Under the pieces are notes generated by a model. It saw only the letters and a list, made by a program, of their open reading frames with translations. It was not told where the DNA came from and did not search any database. 64,000 nt of DNA from Cerioporus squamosus (taxonomy: Eukaryota > Basidiomycota > Agaricomycetes > Polyporales > Polyporaceae). The translations under genes and the position numbers were made by a program. Below are positions 1 through 11,209 of this stretch, one piece after another. Location: positions 1 through 64,000 of the forward strand of contig JABYQS010000026.1 of the NCBI GenBank assembly GCA_022592435.1. Reading direction: 5' to 3'. Position 1 is the stretch's first letter. Each line of letters begins with the position of its first letter.

Positions 1-125
1 CCCCGCCCCGTACTCCCCCGTCACCCTGTACGCCGCCCTGTACGCCCGCCCGTACGCCCGCCCTGTACGCCCGCCCTGTACTCCCGCCCCGTACTCCCGC
101 CCCGTACTCCCTCTGCCCCCCGTAG
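1..125. repeat. GC-rich minisatellite of about 12 bp
   Basis: About nine imperfect head-to-tail copies of a unit like GTACTCCCGCCC run from the window edge to about position 118. The unit is a multiple of three, so on the minus strand it stays open and would encode a Gly/Arg/Tyr-rich tract at the C-terminal side of the PDK1-like kinase. It could equally be an intron or 3' UTR. Confidence 0.75.
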
Positions 126-1774
126 GTGCCCGTAACAAACTGTCTTCTGCTGCAACAGGCATAGTCCCCCGCCTGCCCGCCTGCCCGCCCCGCCGCCATC
201 GCTTCGCCCGGCGCCGCTCGCCGCTCGCCCCGTCCAGTGTCCGCCAGTTGATTGAGGCAAAGAATGGATGACTTCGGAGCGCCTGCATATCGTACGGGCT
301 CCCGGGGGGGCCGGCACCTAATCGCTGATCGGGCTCGCGGACCTGATGATGGGAGCGCATGTTGTTGAACGGGGATGGCCTCCATGCAAAGGCAAAAAGG
401 TAGACGCACGAGAAGCTTCCGAACAAGGTCTTGAGCCTGCTCGTCGAACCCCTCAGGAAACGAATATTCGAGCTGCTTGATTTTCTGCCAATCAGCAAGC
501 CCGCGGAAAACAAAGCGGCCTGCGATCATCTGATAGATGATGCATCCCAGGGCCCAGAAATCAGAGCTGAGCGCAATGAGACGATGCCGTACGTCATGTT
601 GAGTTCACCGTTCGTCTTGTATGCAACGCGACGACTCACCTCTTGCTGCTCTCGTTGTGTTCCAAGAGCTCCGGCGAGACATACTGGGCAGTGCCTACGA
701 AGGTCTTGGTGGGTTCGCCTGGAATACATTGGGTTAGCGGCGGAATATGCCGATAAATGGACTGGTCCCGACCTCCCGAATCCAGAAGCTTGCCCGTCCC
801 GAAGTCGGTGATCTTTATCCGGAAGGCGTCGTCCAGCAAGAGATTCTCAGGCTTAAGATCCCTGGGGACGCACGAAAATTGTCAGCGACGATCCTCGGGA
901 GACGGAGCGGAACGCACGAAGAGAACTCACCGGTGTATAACGCCTTTCGAATGCATGTACCCCAAAGCGTCGACGATCTGTGCCGCATAATAGCGAACAC
1001 ACTCAATGGATAGCGAACCAAGGCGCGAGATACGTGTCTGCAGCTCTCCATTCCTCGCGAGGTCCAGAACGAAGACTGCGCGCAAAAAATAGCGGGTCAA
1101 ACGCTAGCCAGACGATGTGGGATCATGACACGACTCACAGAGACTCCACTCGTCTTGAAACGTCCAATGCAACCGCACTATTCCGGGGTGTCCAGAGCCC
1201 AGGCGGACCAGGGTGTTCTTCTCAGCGAGGGCTGTCTGCTCCTTCTGGTGCCGTTTCAAGGTGGGCCTTGTCGATGCGCTTGATGGCATACTCTTGGCCG
1301 GTCGCGAGAAGCTTCCCCAGCCAGACCTGTAGGCGCGTTACGACACGCGGAGGGACCGGGCGCGCTGGTGCTCACCGTGGAATAGGACCCCTGCCCCAGC
1401 TCCTCCTTGAACTCGAAGTCGTCCACGGAAATTCTCCCATTGACCGAGCTGTTGCGCGACTTGGACTGCCCCCGCGACGCTGGGGGACGGAGCTCATCCT
1501 CGGGATAGCCGAGCTCGCGCGTCAGGTATGCAGGAGGGCGGGAACCGCGTGGGGTAGTCGGGGACTGGGGACTCGGGGAGCGCAGGTTCGTCCGGGGCGC
1601 GGAGAAGTTGCGCAGCGGGCGCGGCCGCGAGGGGGTCTGGAGGGTGAGGTCTGCGGTGGAGGAGTTGGAGGATGAGGAGGAGATGACAGAGGCGTTCCTG
1701 CTGAGCTCGGCTAGGGTGGGGGTTGCGGGGTGCGTCGAGTCCGGCGACGGAGTTGTTAGCTGGAGCTTGAGCAT
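1..1774 (-). CDS. PDK1/Pkh-type AGC protein kinase, 3' end beyond left edge
   Basis: Serine/threonine kinase of the 3-phosphoinositide-dependent kinase family, which phosphorylates the activation loop of other AGC kinases in sphingolipid, TOR and cell-wall signalling. The start at 1774 opens a Ser/Pro-rich leader of about 110 residues, then a kinase domain beginning [17 protein letters not shown]. Splicing out 1327-1375 joins it to [16 protein letters not shown], which holds the ATP-binding Lys. Further on, [13 protein letters not shown] (catalytic loop), KITDFGTG (DFG), [14 protein letters not shown] (activation segment) and [17 protein letters not shown] are all visible across short introns; one intron is 343-409. 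After that, [12 protein letters not shown] and [12 protein letters not shown] finish the kinase lobe. The reading frame then enters a Gly/Arg-rich stretch encoded by a GC-rich tandem repeat and leaves the window, so any PH domain is not seen. The family assignment is secure. Whether the repeat is coding is not. Confidence 0.9.
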
Positions 1775-3615
1775 CCGAGGCGGGTGCGGGAGGGCGGGCG
1801 GGGGCGGGGAATGGTGGGCGGGGGGAGAAGGGAAGAAATTGCGGGAGAGAGGGCGCTGTGTACAACTTAAGCCCTCTCGACCTTGACGTCCTCCTTACCG
1901 GGTTCTAGGCCCGACCTCCCAGGCCTCCTTACCCAACGCTTCCCACGCATACTGGTTCTTACCCGCTGCTTATCTGAGTTTAAAACGCGGGTAACCAACT
2001 TTGATCTGGCCTCCGTGCCTCCGCCACGCTGAGGCGCAGCTTCCCCGGGACCACTGCCCGTCGCCCTTCGCGATCGGTCGACTGCACCGAACGATGCTCT
2101 CGACGCACGCCCCGCCGTCCCCAGCCCGCCCCACGTCGCCCACAGACGTTTGCGCCCTCCCCGGATCTTGGCCGTGGCACGCTGGACGGCGTGTAGGATT
2201 GACTTCTGTCTCCTGACCCCTGCGCGTAATCGCACCTCCCCAATTACGAACCACGCCCGCACAAGCTCCCACGCGCGACGTCCGTTTCCGTGAACCATGT
2301 CCGGAACATGGACGGACCCTAGGCCTGCGGCACAGCAGCCACGCCTCGTCACCCAGCGGACTGAGCCTACTGAGCCACACCGAACCCGAACGCATTCGCG
2401 AGGCGCTGCAACACGGTTACTACAGCAATGTGAGTCCGTCGCTGTCCTGGGCATTGTGTATTCCGAATGGGTCTTGCTCCTCGAGGCACACAGCGTCTTC
2501 CTCCAGGCAGGTTGGAAGGTTCCCCAGGGTTCGCACCCTTCGCGTGGCCAGGGACCTGTATTAGCGATGCGCTTCTTCGAAGGCTTTGCTCGCGACCTGC
2601 TCGTTTCCGCCCGCGTATGTACTAGTATGGTTATCTTGGCTTGGGACGGACATCTTCGCGCGACTTTGGCTGCACCGAAGCCTAGCTACATAGCGCTGTA
2701 TGAGGAACAGTTGTGCTGCTTGCTCTTCGAGACGGGCCCAATGTGACAGTACTGCTGCGCTATCGTGAAGGTTCTATCTCATTCGGTCTGGCAGTAGCAC
2801 TTCCTGCTGTATATGCATCCACAAGCACTGCGCAGACTCTCGTATGTGATACACGTATGACGCGTTTCGCGCCACAACGTCGGTATCTCGACCTGCGCTT
2901 CATTTGCCTCCGTGTTCAATTAAGTACCGCGGCTTCTAAGTTCTCGAGCCCAGTGAGGCCCAGTGTGGGGCCCCGCATACATGCAGCCCTAGCCCCATCT
3001 GTTGAACGATCCCGCCGGACCACATGTGGAGGTCGTACGACATCGATGCCGTCAGAGCGTCCCGGCATCCATCCAGCGCGTTGTTACAGTTTGAATGCGC
3101 ACAGCGCATGCGCAGTCCCGACTGTGACGGAGGTTTGTGTTGGCATAGATTCCCTCTATGGGATTATCAGGATCCTTCTCCGAGTCAGCTCTGAGCTCAG
3201 CCACACATGTGCCGTGTAAAAGCCGTACCATGTAAACCATATACCGTAGCTTCCGAGCCCCCGTACCGCAACCCACAATATCCGTCGACCCTCAGGTGTT
3301 CTCGCGATGTATGCTCGAAGCGTTCCAGGACCTGAGACGCAAGGGCGTGATATGATAGGTAGTATGACGGTTGCATGCCGATGTACATGCGACGGAGTGC
3401 AACACAACTTGACTGTCCGTCTTCTGGCAACGAGACGTCTATCTGTCCAACAACATCTACACAGGCCAATTACATATAGGTATCCAGCTGCCAGTGGACC
3501 GACCCCGAAAGCCCGTCGTCGCCTTGCTCCCCAATGCAGTTCAGCGGACGACACGATACCGTCCGCCCACTCTCAGCATCCCGCCCACAAGTCCCAAGAA
3601 CCTTGAAGTTGACGT
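1775..3615. other. Intergenic, no supported gene
   Basis: This stretch is upstream of the PDK1-like kinase (leftward) and downstream of the membrane-protein gene that ends at 3616. Open frames on both strands show no recognisable domain, no plausible splice-joined continuation and no hydrophobic segments. The first part is GC-rich and probably includes the kinase promoter and 5' UTR. Confidence 0.5.
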
Positions 3616-6021
3616 TCACGACGTCGCAGCCGCCCTCATGACCACCTCCCGCCACCTCGGGTCATTCCCCGCAGCACGCCCACTGACACTCGCTGTCCAC
3701 GCACCCTGGCCCGCATAATACCCCGCCGAATCGTACGTGGCATGCCCGTTCTCGCTCGTGTACCCGCCGCCGTACGCGGGCGCACCGTAGCTCCCGCTCC
3801 GGACGTGCGGGACACTACCGTACCGCCGGATCTCGGCGCCGCGGTTGTACGGGTTCGGCAGCTCGACGTCGTCGTAGTACGGCCCGCCAAGGCGCGCCCC
3901 CGCGCTGTAAGGCCGCCAGACGGGGTCGCTCGCCATGCGGGCGTGCGCAAGGCGCGTGTCGGCCGCACCTGCGGGACGTTGGCCCTGAGGGATGATGGAC
4001 CTGCCCGTACTCGTCCGTGAAGTGCAGACTGGGCGCCATGGAATGGATGGAGGCGTTGCTCGGGGTCGTGTTGTGCATCCGCGGGGGAGGGCCGACGGGG
4101 GACGCGGAGTAGCTGACGTGCGGGCCCATCGACACCATGTACGCGGGGGTGCTGCCGGGGTGCGCCTGGGGGTCCGCGAAGGGGTTAGTAAAGTGCGTTG
4201 CTTCGGGACGCGCTCCGGGCTGCAGCTGGGGCGGGACACCTGCAGAGGTTGAGGTCGAGGTTGAGTATGGGCCGAGGTAGCTACTGTACGCGTACGGTTG
4301 GGCGAAGGGGCTGTACGCGGCCATGTGTCCGAGGTTGAGGTTTCCTGGGGCAGAGCTGTAGCTGAGCCCGGAGTAGGACGTCTCCGGGGTGCCATGGCGC
4401 GAGAGGCAGAGGGTGGTGGAGCAAGAGCGGACGGGGAGGCGCACGGGGGGCGTTCTGCGGCTGTCGCTGGGGAGTGATCGTGGTAGCAGCGGAGCTCTGC
4501 CTGCTGAGTGTGGACATCACGGACGACTGCACAGGAGAGACGGATTTGGGAGGCGGGGAGTGGAAGGAGCGGGTGCTCGCGGTGGTAGACCCGGAGAAGC
4601 GCGACTGCAGAACGCTGGGCGCAACCGGCGGCCGCGGGTGATGCGGGCTGCCCATCGCACCGTACGACTGACCGCGGCGGACCTGCTGCTCTCGACGCAC
4701 GCGAGAGAGGGCCTCCTCAGGTTGGGATGGGGCGCCGTTGTTCGCGACGAACATCCTCTTCGGTACTGTACGGCCGCTGGTGGAGTGTTGCGAGTACGCA
4801 GAGCGGATGGACGCGGGGCTCGATGAGCGGCCGTTGGTGCGGGCCAAGAGCCCGGTCCGAGAGTTGACGGAAGACATCGAGGGGCTACGGCTGACGGATG
4901 GTGTGCTGGCGAGGAGATCATTGGGCGTAACGAGCGGGAAGGGTCGAGGGACCCGGGACATTATGCAGAGATATATAGTATAGCCAAGAACTGCGGGGTC
5001 CAAATCAGTGTGAGGGGCCGGGGGTGTCTATGACGGTGGAAGTACTCACGGAGTCCAGTGATTGACCATGCGGTTGCGAGAAATGCGAGGTCGACAATCT
5101 TACAGGTGAGTTGGGTATCTGGGAGAGAAATCAGCGGGAGGAACGATGGCGAAACCCGTGGGTTGACCCACCGAAGATTTTGCAAGAGAAGCGTACGCCG
5201 TACAGCGTAAATGGTACGGCGGTACCTGATAACAATGATGAGCTCGCTTCTGATGGTGTTTGCAGGTGCTTACCTATGTGGATGGCGAGAAGGAAGACCA
5301 CGCGTACGAGTTCCTTCCACATACGGAACACTACGATGATCCTGCACCGCGACTTATTAGATCAAGACGGTCGTGACAGGTGCTGCACTCACATGAGGTA
5401 GAGCAGGAGAGCTGTTATCCCGTTGACGCCAATAAGGGATAGGACAATATAACCTGCTGGCAATGTCGTACGCTTTCGGAATGGATTGTATGCGCAGGAC
5501 TCACGTTGAAGGACACTGAAGTCGTTCCATTCCTTCGACAAGTAGAGTGACAATACGATAGCCCAAATCAAACTGGTCACTGCAGTGAACGCTGCATGCA
5601 AGGCGGGTCAGTGCTTTCTGTGCGTGTGATGGGGATGTAAACGTACCGAATACGACCTTGCGAACTTTCCTGAACAAAGACCACCAATCCATATCCGTAA
5701 GGAATGAAGCTGAAACGAACGACCCGAAGGCACACAACCAAAAGGGCCAAGAAGAAGGAGAAAAGGCCCGCCAGGGAGCTGAGAGAGTCGAACGAACCGG
5801 GGCGACTGACTCAGTCAATGCCCTGCGAAGTACCGTGCCACGGGCAGAGCAAGGAGACTCTCGCGCTATTTGAGGGAGCAGCGGGGGAAGCCTGTCACGA
5901 TGTTGTCATACCGTATCAGCAGCCCTTGACATGGGAGGACGGTTGCGACTGGCCCGTGCAGAGCCTCCACTGTGCACGAGGCGTGAGCGTTGACAGTGCT
6001 CTCAGCGGGCGCGACGTGCAT
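3616..6021 (-). CDS. Multi-pass membrane protein with long Ser/Pro/Tyr-rich tail, unknown function
   Basis: I do not recognise a named family. The N-terminal half is built from short exons carrying membrane segments: WPFWLCAFGSFVSASFL, AFTAVTSLIWAIVLSLYL, YIVLSLIGVNGITALLLYLM, ELVRVVFLLAIHI, then KIVDLAFLATAW. These sit on exons between about 5820 and 4960, joined by GT-AG introns; a clean one separates VVF from AFTAV. The C-terminal half (about 4970-3616) is a predicted cytosolic low-complexity tail with many Ser, Pro and Tyr and motifs such as THFTNPFADPQ. The tail changes frame near 4440 and near 3965. The second change is explained by an in-frame intron from GTACGG to TTACAG, the first probably by another. 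The start at 6021 is tentative: it gives a short N-terminus with conserved-looking Cys (CTVEALHGP), but the splice into ALTESVAPVRS is uncertain. A multi-TM domain plus long tail suggests a receptor or channel-like surface protein, which is inference only. Confidence 0.6.
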
Positions 6022-7018
6022 TTCTTCTGGCGCAGGTGGGCGAGTCAGTACTTTGCGGCCTGGATCGCTTGCGAAGAGTGTGCGGGTGGGTTCTCGCCGG
6101 GTCCGGGTGGGGAGGCGCTGTGAACGCGACGAACGCGGAGCGTCAGATACTCGACACGTCCCGTCACGCGCGGCATAGAAGGTTGAACGACAGCGTGCGC
6201 GCATCTGCCTCGAGATACTACCGTGCCGCGGGTAGTCTGGTGGGTGTAATAAGTGCCAACCGGCAGGCGCAATGCCTGGTGTAACTTATCAGCACTCCTC
6301 TGATAGCGTATGAAACTTAACCATACGTCACCGGTGCCTGCAGGCAGTCATGTACATCTGGTTGTCCAACCATTGCACATGAGTTGCCGTGTTCGCAACT
6401 GATATTCCTGTGACTGTCAGACAAGCCATAGGCTTCGAGCTAATCCACACCCACTGGTTGCCGATTCCCTACCGTTGGGGAAGAGGAAGCGGAGATGGCA
6501 AGATCAGGAGACCCCTACTGGAGAGTGACAACATCAGGTACGTTCCTCTTCGTTAATCCTGCGATGCCGTTGCTGAAGCTTGAAGGCCAGACAGCCGATC
6601 TCTCCACTGACGATACACAGGTGCGAAGCTTGCCCCCTGAAGGTATGTGTCCTTCCGTGAGCATCAGGGCTCCGGTATAGAGCTGAATCCGCGCAGCGCA
6701 CTCGAGCCGCATTATCTTTTCGTCCAGCAAAGCAGGTCTCGATTCATGAACTCCACTGCAGAGATGCATATCCGGGACCCAGTCATCCTCGAGGAGAGCA
6801 TTCGGCGATCCTCCGAATTGCTATGCAACGTTTCCTGACTCCTGAGGCTGCATCATGCGAGCCGTTGTCGTCGCTTGGCACGCAAGACCCTTGAGCAAGC
6901 AAGACGATGAGCGTAGAGCTGGAGTGTGCCATGTCAAGCCTCAAAGCTCCAAGATACACGGAAGGTGGACGTTCTGCGCAACTGCGGTGTTCGATAGGCG
7001 CTAACAGAGGGCAGGAGA
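6022..7018. other. Intergenic, divergent promoter region
   Basis: This region lies between the start of the leftward membrane-protein gene and the start of the rightward CNNM-like gene. No open frame shows a recognisable domain or splice-linked continuation. It should contain both promoters, but I see no clear core element. Confidence 0.5.
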
Positions 7019-10000
7019 ATGCCGAGATGCCGGGCCAGCGCTAACCGGCTATGTGTGCGTCATGTGCCAAGACATTGTCGCTTGGCGCCTACTTGGCCTT
7101 ATACCAAGCGAAAGCTAAGTCCAACGACTGCTCGAGTTCGCTCACCACCACCACCCCAACCTCCTGGTCATCTCGTCCTCTTGGTCTCTCCCAAGCCTCT
7201 TCGCTCAACGTATATGGTCCCAACGCCAATCAGCCATGGAGCCAACCGCTACCCACGTCTAACTTACTCGTTGCTTACACTCGCCACACACGGCTTGGGC
7301 AAACTTACTGGATTCTCGCGCGAAGCCGCAACACAGCAGCTCCATTCCTTCGTGAAGAGAGAGGATGAGGTGCACGATGGGAAGTTCATCGGGTTTGCAA
7401 TTGCTATCCCCGTGCTCGTCTTGCTGTCTGGCCTGTTCGCTGGCCTGACGCTTGGTTACATGAGCTTGGACGAGACACAGCTGCACGTCTTGAGTATCAG
7501 CGGGACACCGTGAGTAGTTACACCATCCTCTTTGCGACGAGAGCTAACCCATCCTCTCGCGCAGGAAACAGCGCAAGTACGCCGAGAAGATCATCCCCAT
7601 TCGCAAGAATGGCCACCTGCTCCTCATCTCCCTCCTTTTGGCCAACATGATCGTCAACGAGGCTTTGCCCATCATCTCTGAACCAGTCCTCGGCGGAGGC
7701 GTCGTGAGCGTCGTCATCAGTACCGTGCTCATCGTAATGTGAGTGTCTTTCCTCCCACGTATTATTCATCTCCTCCTACGTGTCTGTTCCCGGCAAGGCC
7801 GGCTTGGCCCGGATATGTCTTGGGGGACGGACCTTACACGCGGTCCCCACATATCCGGGACCGCTCTTCGCGAGTGCTCAATACACTGGGGCGAGGGCTT
7901 CATTTCGGTTTAATACGCGGTGCTTCTCACCCCGCACGACGTGTGCCCCGCGGCCGGAATGCACGCGTTTGTTCAATGGGGGACCCGCATATCCCTTGAC
8001 ATTGAAGTTAGTCCTCTGCTGTTTGGAGCAAGATAAGCACGCCGCTCGGCCACTACGTTCGATATGCCGAGGCGAGAGTTTGGTGGCGGATGAATGCGCC
8101 GTGCTTCTCTCCTCCCCGCATGACGTCTGGACCATGGTTCTGGGACGCGCGCGTCTGCTCGCGGACGTGCCAGCTCCTCGGCATCACAGGCATCTCCCTT
8201 GCTTCTTTGGGACGGGTCGATGCCACGACATGATGTCATACGGGTTTCTGAAGGTCGAGGTGGTTTACCTGGGGGACGCCCTCAGAGCGGAGGACGCGAT
8301 GGTCCGTGATGGTTCCGCTTGCAACTCTCCGTCGGAACTCGCGCTGGGGAGGTTTGTCAGTCGTCCGGACGCTCCCGTGAGCATGCGTGTATCTTGTAGC
8401 TTTCGGTCTTGCCCCCATTGGTGCTGTTTACTGACACGTGCCTCAGATTCTCAGAAATCATCCCTCAGTCATTATGTACTCGGTATGGTCTGGCCATCGG
8501 TGCACACATGGCGTGGTTTGTCCGTATCTTGATCCTCCTCATCGTGAGTTTCTTTCTCTTCATGCAGCCACCGCGTCGCTCACATCTTCTGTCAGGGTGT
8601 CATCTCCTGGCCGGTCGCGAAATTGATGGAGTTCATTCTCGGTCCTCATCACGGTATTATGTACCGTCGAGCTGGTAAGTGCGACAGTGCTGCATAATTT
8701 GACTAGATCTCATACTACTGTGCGCAGAATTGAAGGAGCTTATTGCTCTGCACGCGACAGCTGGTGAGCTCGGCGGCGACCTGCAGTCGGACACCATCAC
8801 GATCATTGGCGCAACTCTCGACCTGCAGGAGAAGGTTGTCCGCCAGGCGATGACGCCCCTCGACAAGACGTTCATGCTGAACATCGACACGAAGCTCGAC
8901 TTTGACACGATGAAGCGCATATGCGACACTGGCCACTCTCGTGTTCCTGTGTATGAAGAGGTCGAAGTTCCAGTGCTTGCGAAGGCCCCAAGTTTCCCTC
9001 CAGAACGCCGCCCCTTCAGCAAAGCTCGCACCGGCCTCTGGAGATGCTGCTCTTCCCGACCGCGTTCAGAAAGTCAAGAAGATTATCGGTGTTCTACTCG
9101 TGAAGCAGCTCTTGCTCCTCGACCCAAAGGACGCAACACCGCTATCCAGCGTCCCGCTCAACCACATCCCTGCGTGCCGTCCAACGAGCCTATCTTGAGC
9201 CTCCTCGACAAGTTCCAGGAGGGTCGCAGTCACATGGCCATCGTCGGTCGGTTCTCCGTCGAGAAGGCGAAGAGCGTCCAGCAGGAGGTCAAGAAAGGCC
9301 TGACGCAGCGTCTCAAGGATCGCGTTGGCATGGGCGACTCCTCTGACTCCGAGTCTGAGTCCGACTCCAGTGGATCTGAGGCGGCCCCCAGCACCAACGG
9401 CGGCAGCGATCGCGATGCCACTCTGCGCGGCGACAAGCCCGAGGGTAAGAAGAAGCACCGCTGGGGCAAGAAGGACAAGAAGCGCAAGTCCAAGGACGGC
9501 GAGGGCAAGGATGACGTCGAAGTGGGCAACCTGAAGAAGGAGATCCAGCGTCAGGGCGCGATCTCGAGCGGCATCTCCAAGGCTCTCAGCATGGGCCGCG
9601 AGCAGAGTCTTCCTGACGACGCTGTGCTCGGCATGGAGGAGGCTGACGACGTGAGTACCGATCTTCCTGGCCAGACCATAGTATCGTGCTGACGCGTAGT
9701 TTCCATCAGTTCGTGCAGTCTATGGACCCGTACATCATGCCGCTCGGATTATCACGCTCGAGGACGTCGTCGAGGAGCTTATCGGCGAGGAGATCTACGA
9801 CGAGTTCGATCGCGAAGGACAGGGCCACCTCGCCACCCACATCTCCCCCGAGGCGAAGCGCTTCCTTGCCCGCCGCCGTGGTCGCGCTGCGGGCGACGCG
9901 AGCCCTGCTGCCCGCCTCGACGCTGTGTCGGAGCCAGTGCCCCGCGGGGCGCAGACGGTGCCGACGTCCCCGATGCTGCAGGCGACGAACCTCTCGAGCT

Positions 10001-10256
10001 CGCCGGCGCCGTTGACCCCGGCGTTGTCGGAGAGTTATGTTGTACTGGGGGGAAGAAGACGGGGCTGATGGGCAAGGTGTTTGGTGTGAAGCGCGCGGCG
10101 ACGATTGACGTCCCTGTGGCGGAGAAGGACGGCGAGCAGGAGACGGAGGGTGCGAGGGACGAGGAGGCTGGCCCGAGTATAGCGCCGCCCGAGGACAAGA
10201 AAGGTGCGCCAGACAAGCCTGCGGAGGACTCCAACGCAAACGCTGCGAAGGACTAG
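7019..10256 (+). CDS. CNNM/Mam3-like DUF21-CBS membrane protein
   Basis: Member of the cyclin M / Mam3 family, linked in other fungi to vacuolar metal and magnesium homeostasis. After a Pro-rich leader, the DUF21 membrane domain begins at FIGFAIAIPVLVLLSGLFAG and continues with TLGYMSLDETQLHVL, HLLLISLLLANMIVNEALP and, after a 708-base intron (7739-8446), FSEIIPQSLCTRYGLAIGAH. The CBS region follows: VRQAMTPLDKTFMLNID, CDTGHSRVPVYEEVEVP, then VQKVKKIIGVLLVKQ and FQEGRSHMAIVGRFSV. A charged Ser/Lys-rich insert leads, through an intron using acceptor 9699, to RIITLEDVVEELIGEEIYDEFD, the family signature. Three apparent one-base length errors occur: near 8980 and 9170 (a compensating pair) and in a G run near 10048. 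Correct reading after the last gives KKTGLMGKVFGVKR and the stop at 10254-10256. The start at 7019 is the first Met in frame; a later Met is possible. Confidence 0.88.
7739..8446 (+). repeat. Oversized intron with degenerate internal duplication
   Basis: This intron interrupts IVIFSEIIPQS in the DUF21 domain, so both borders are fixed by the protein: donor GTGAGT at 7739, acceptor CTCAG ending at 8446. Other introns here are about 50-70 bases. Inside, the blocks near 7890-7949 and 8069-8132 resemble each other: each has a GGCGAG-type start, then GTGCTTCTC at 7920 and 8101, followed by CCCCGCACGACGT or CCCCGCATGACGT. The spacing is about 181 bases, which suggests an old tandem duplication or an eroded insertion. 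Confidence 0.6.
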
Positions 10257-11209
10257 GTGGACGTCTCCTTGTACGAGTAGTGAGTGGGTCCGGATTGCTT
10301 TGACGACGGTTAGATGGTCTATGCGAACGTTTTGTAATGTTTCCTCTTCCTGTAGTCTACTTACGCATTTACCAGTGACTTGACATATCCTCTGTGCACA
10401 AACATAGTCTCAGCTGTTCTATATGAATGACCAGTGAAGCCGCACACATTGCATACAATACAGATCTGACACCAGACTCAGTCTGGGTGTTGGGTATCAG
10501 CTGACGTAATCGCCATGTTTCAATCGTCTCCTGAGCTTGCTGGTGACGTTGACCTTCGAGCTTTGTTCGAGCTGACTCTGCAATGACTCTGCCCAACCTC
10601 CCTCACTATACCCTCAGATACTGCACCTCACTGGAGTTTATCGCAAGCATAGTCTCTCCAAATGAACAAGGAAGACACTCAGCTACAACTTGCATGTCGC
10701 TTGGTTGCCAGGCTTCCTCATGCTCGCCAGCTGCGGCCATCAGGTCTGACAACCAAACATCCATTGCGTTGATGGTATGCGATGCACCTCATCCCTGTTC
10801 TGGCGACCACTATGCCTTCTTACAGATCGGCATGCAGCCAAGCACTGATCAACAGGATTACTTAAGGCTCTGAGTCCGGCACCGTGCAGACTAACATCAC
10901 GTCTCATCGCTGTGCAGAAGCCGGCTGATGATGCTCACTCTGTTCCTTGCGCTGGCCTCTTGGCGGGAACCGTACTGCCGATATAAGGACCTCAATGAAG
11001 ACAGCGGTCTCTTGTCTGCTCCTCCGACCGCGACGACCCCTACGACCGAGTCCGAACGAGCCGTGCTCGTGTGACTGTTGTTCTTCGTTCTCCACTGGCC
11101 CTGGTTGGCTTTGGTTCCTCATCCCCTGGTGGGCTTCCCCTCACGAGCAACATCACGACGCCTCAATCATACGTCTCCGTTACGCTCGAATCCAGTCCTC
11201 GACTCCACG
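10257..11209. promoter_or_regulatory. Intergenic; probable lipase promoter with TATA-like box
   Basis: This covers the 3' flank of the CNNM-like gene and the upstream region of the lipase. TATAAGG at 10982-10988 lies about 220 bases before the lipase ATG. That distance is long, so the element is only a candidate, or the lipase has a long or spliced leader. No convincing gene was found in the remainder. Confidence 0.4.

Noticed and set aside
2297..3219. Open frames of about 150-170 codons on the plus strand
   Set aside because: No recognisable family, no membrane or signal segments and no splice-joined continuation; treated as intergenic.
3900..4020. Apparent frameshift in the tail of the membrane protein at 3.6-6.0 kb
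   Set aside because: An in-frame intron with donor GTACGG and acceptor TTACAG explains it.
9650..9760. Apparent frameshift before the IITLEDVVEELIGEE motif of the CNNM-like protein
   Set aside because: Using the acceptor TAG ending at 9699 instead of the later CAG keeps the frame, so no error is needed here.
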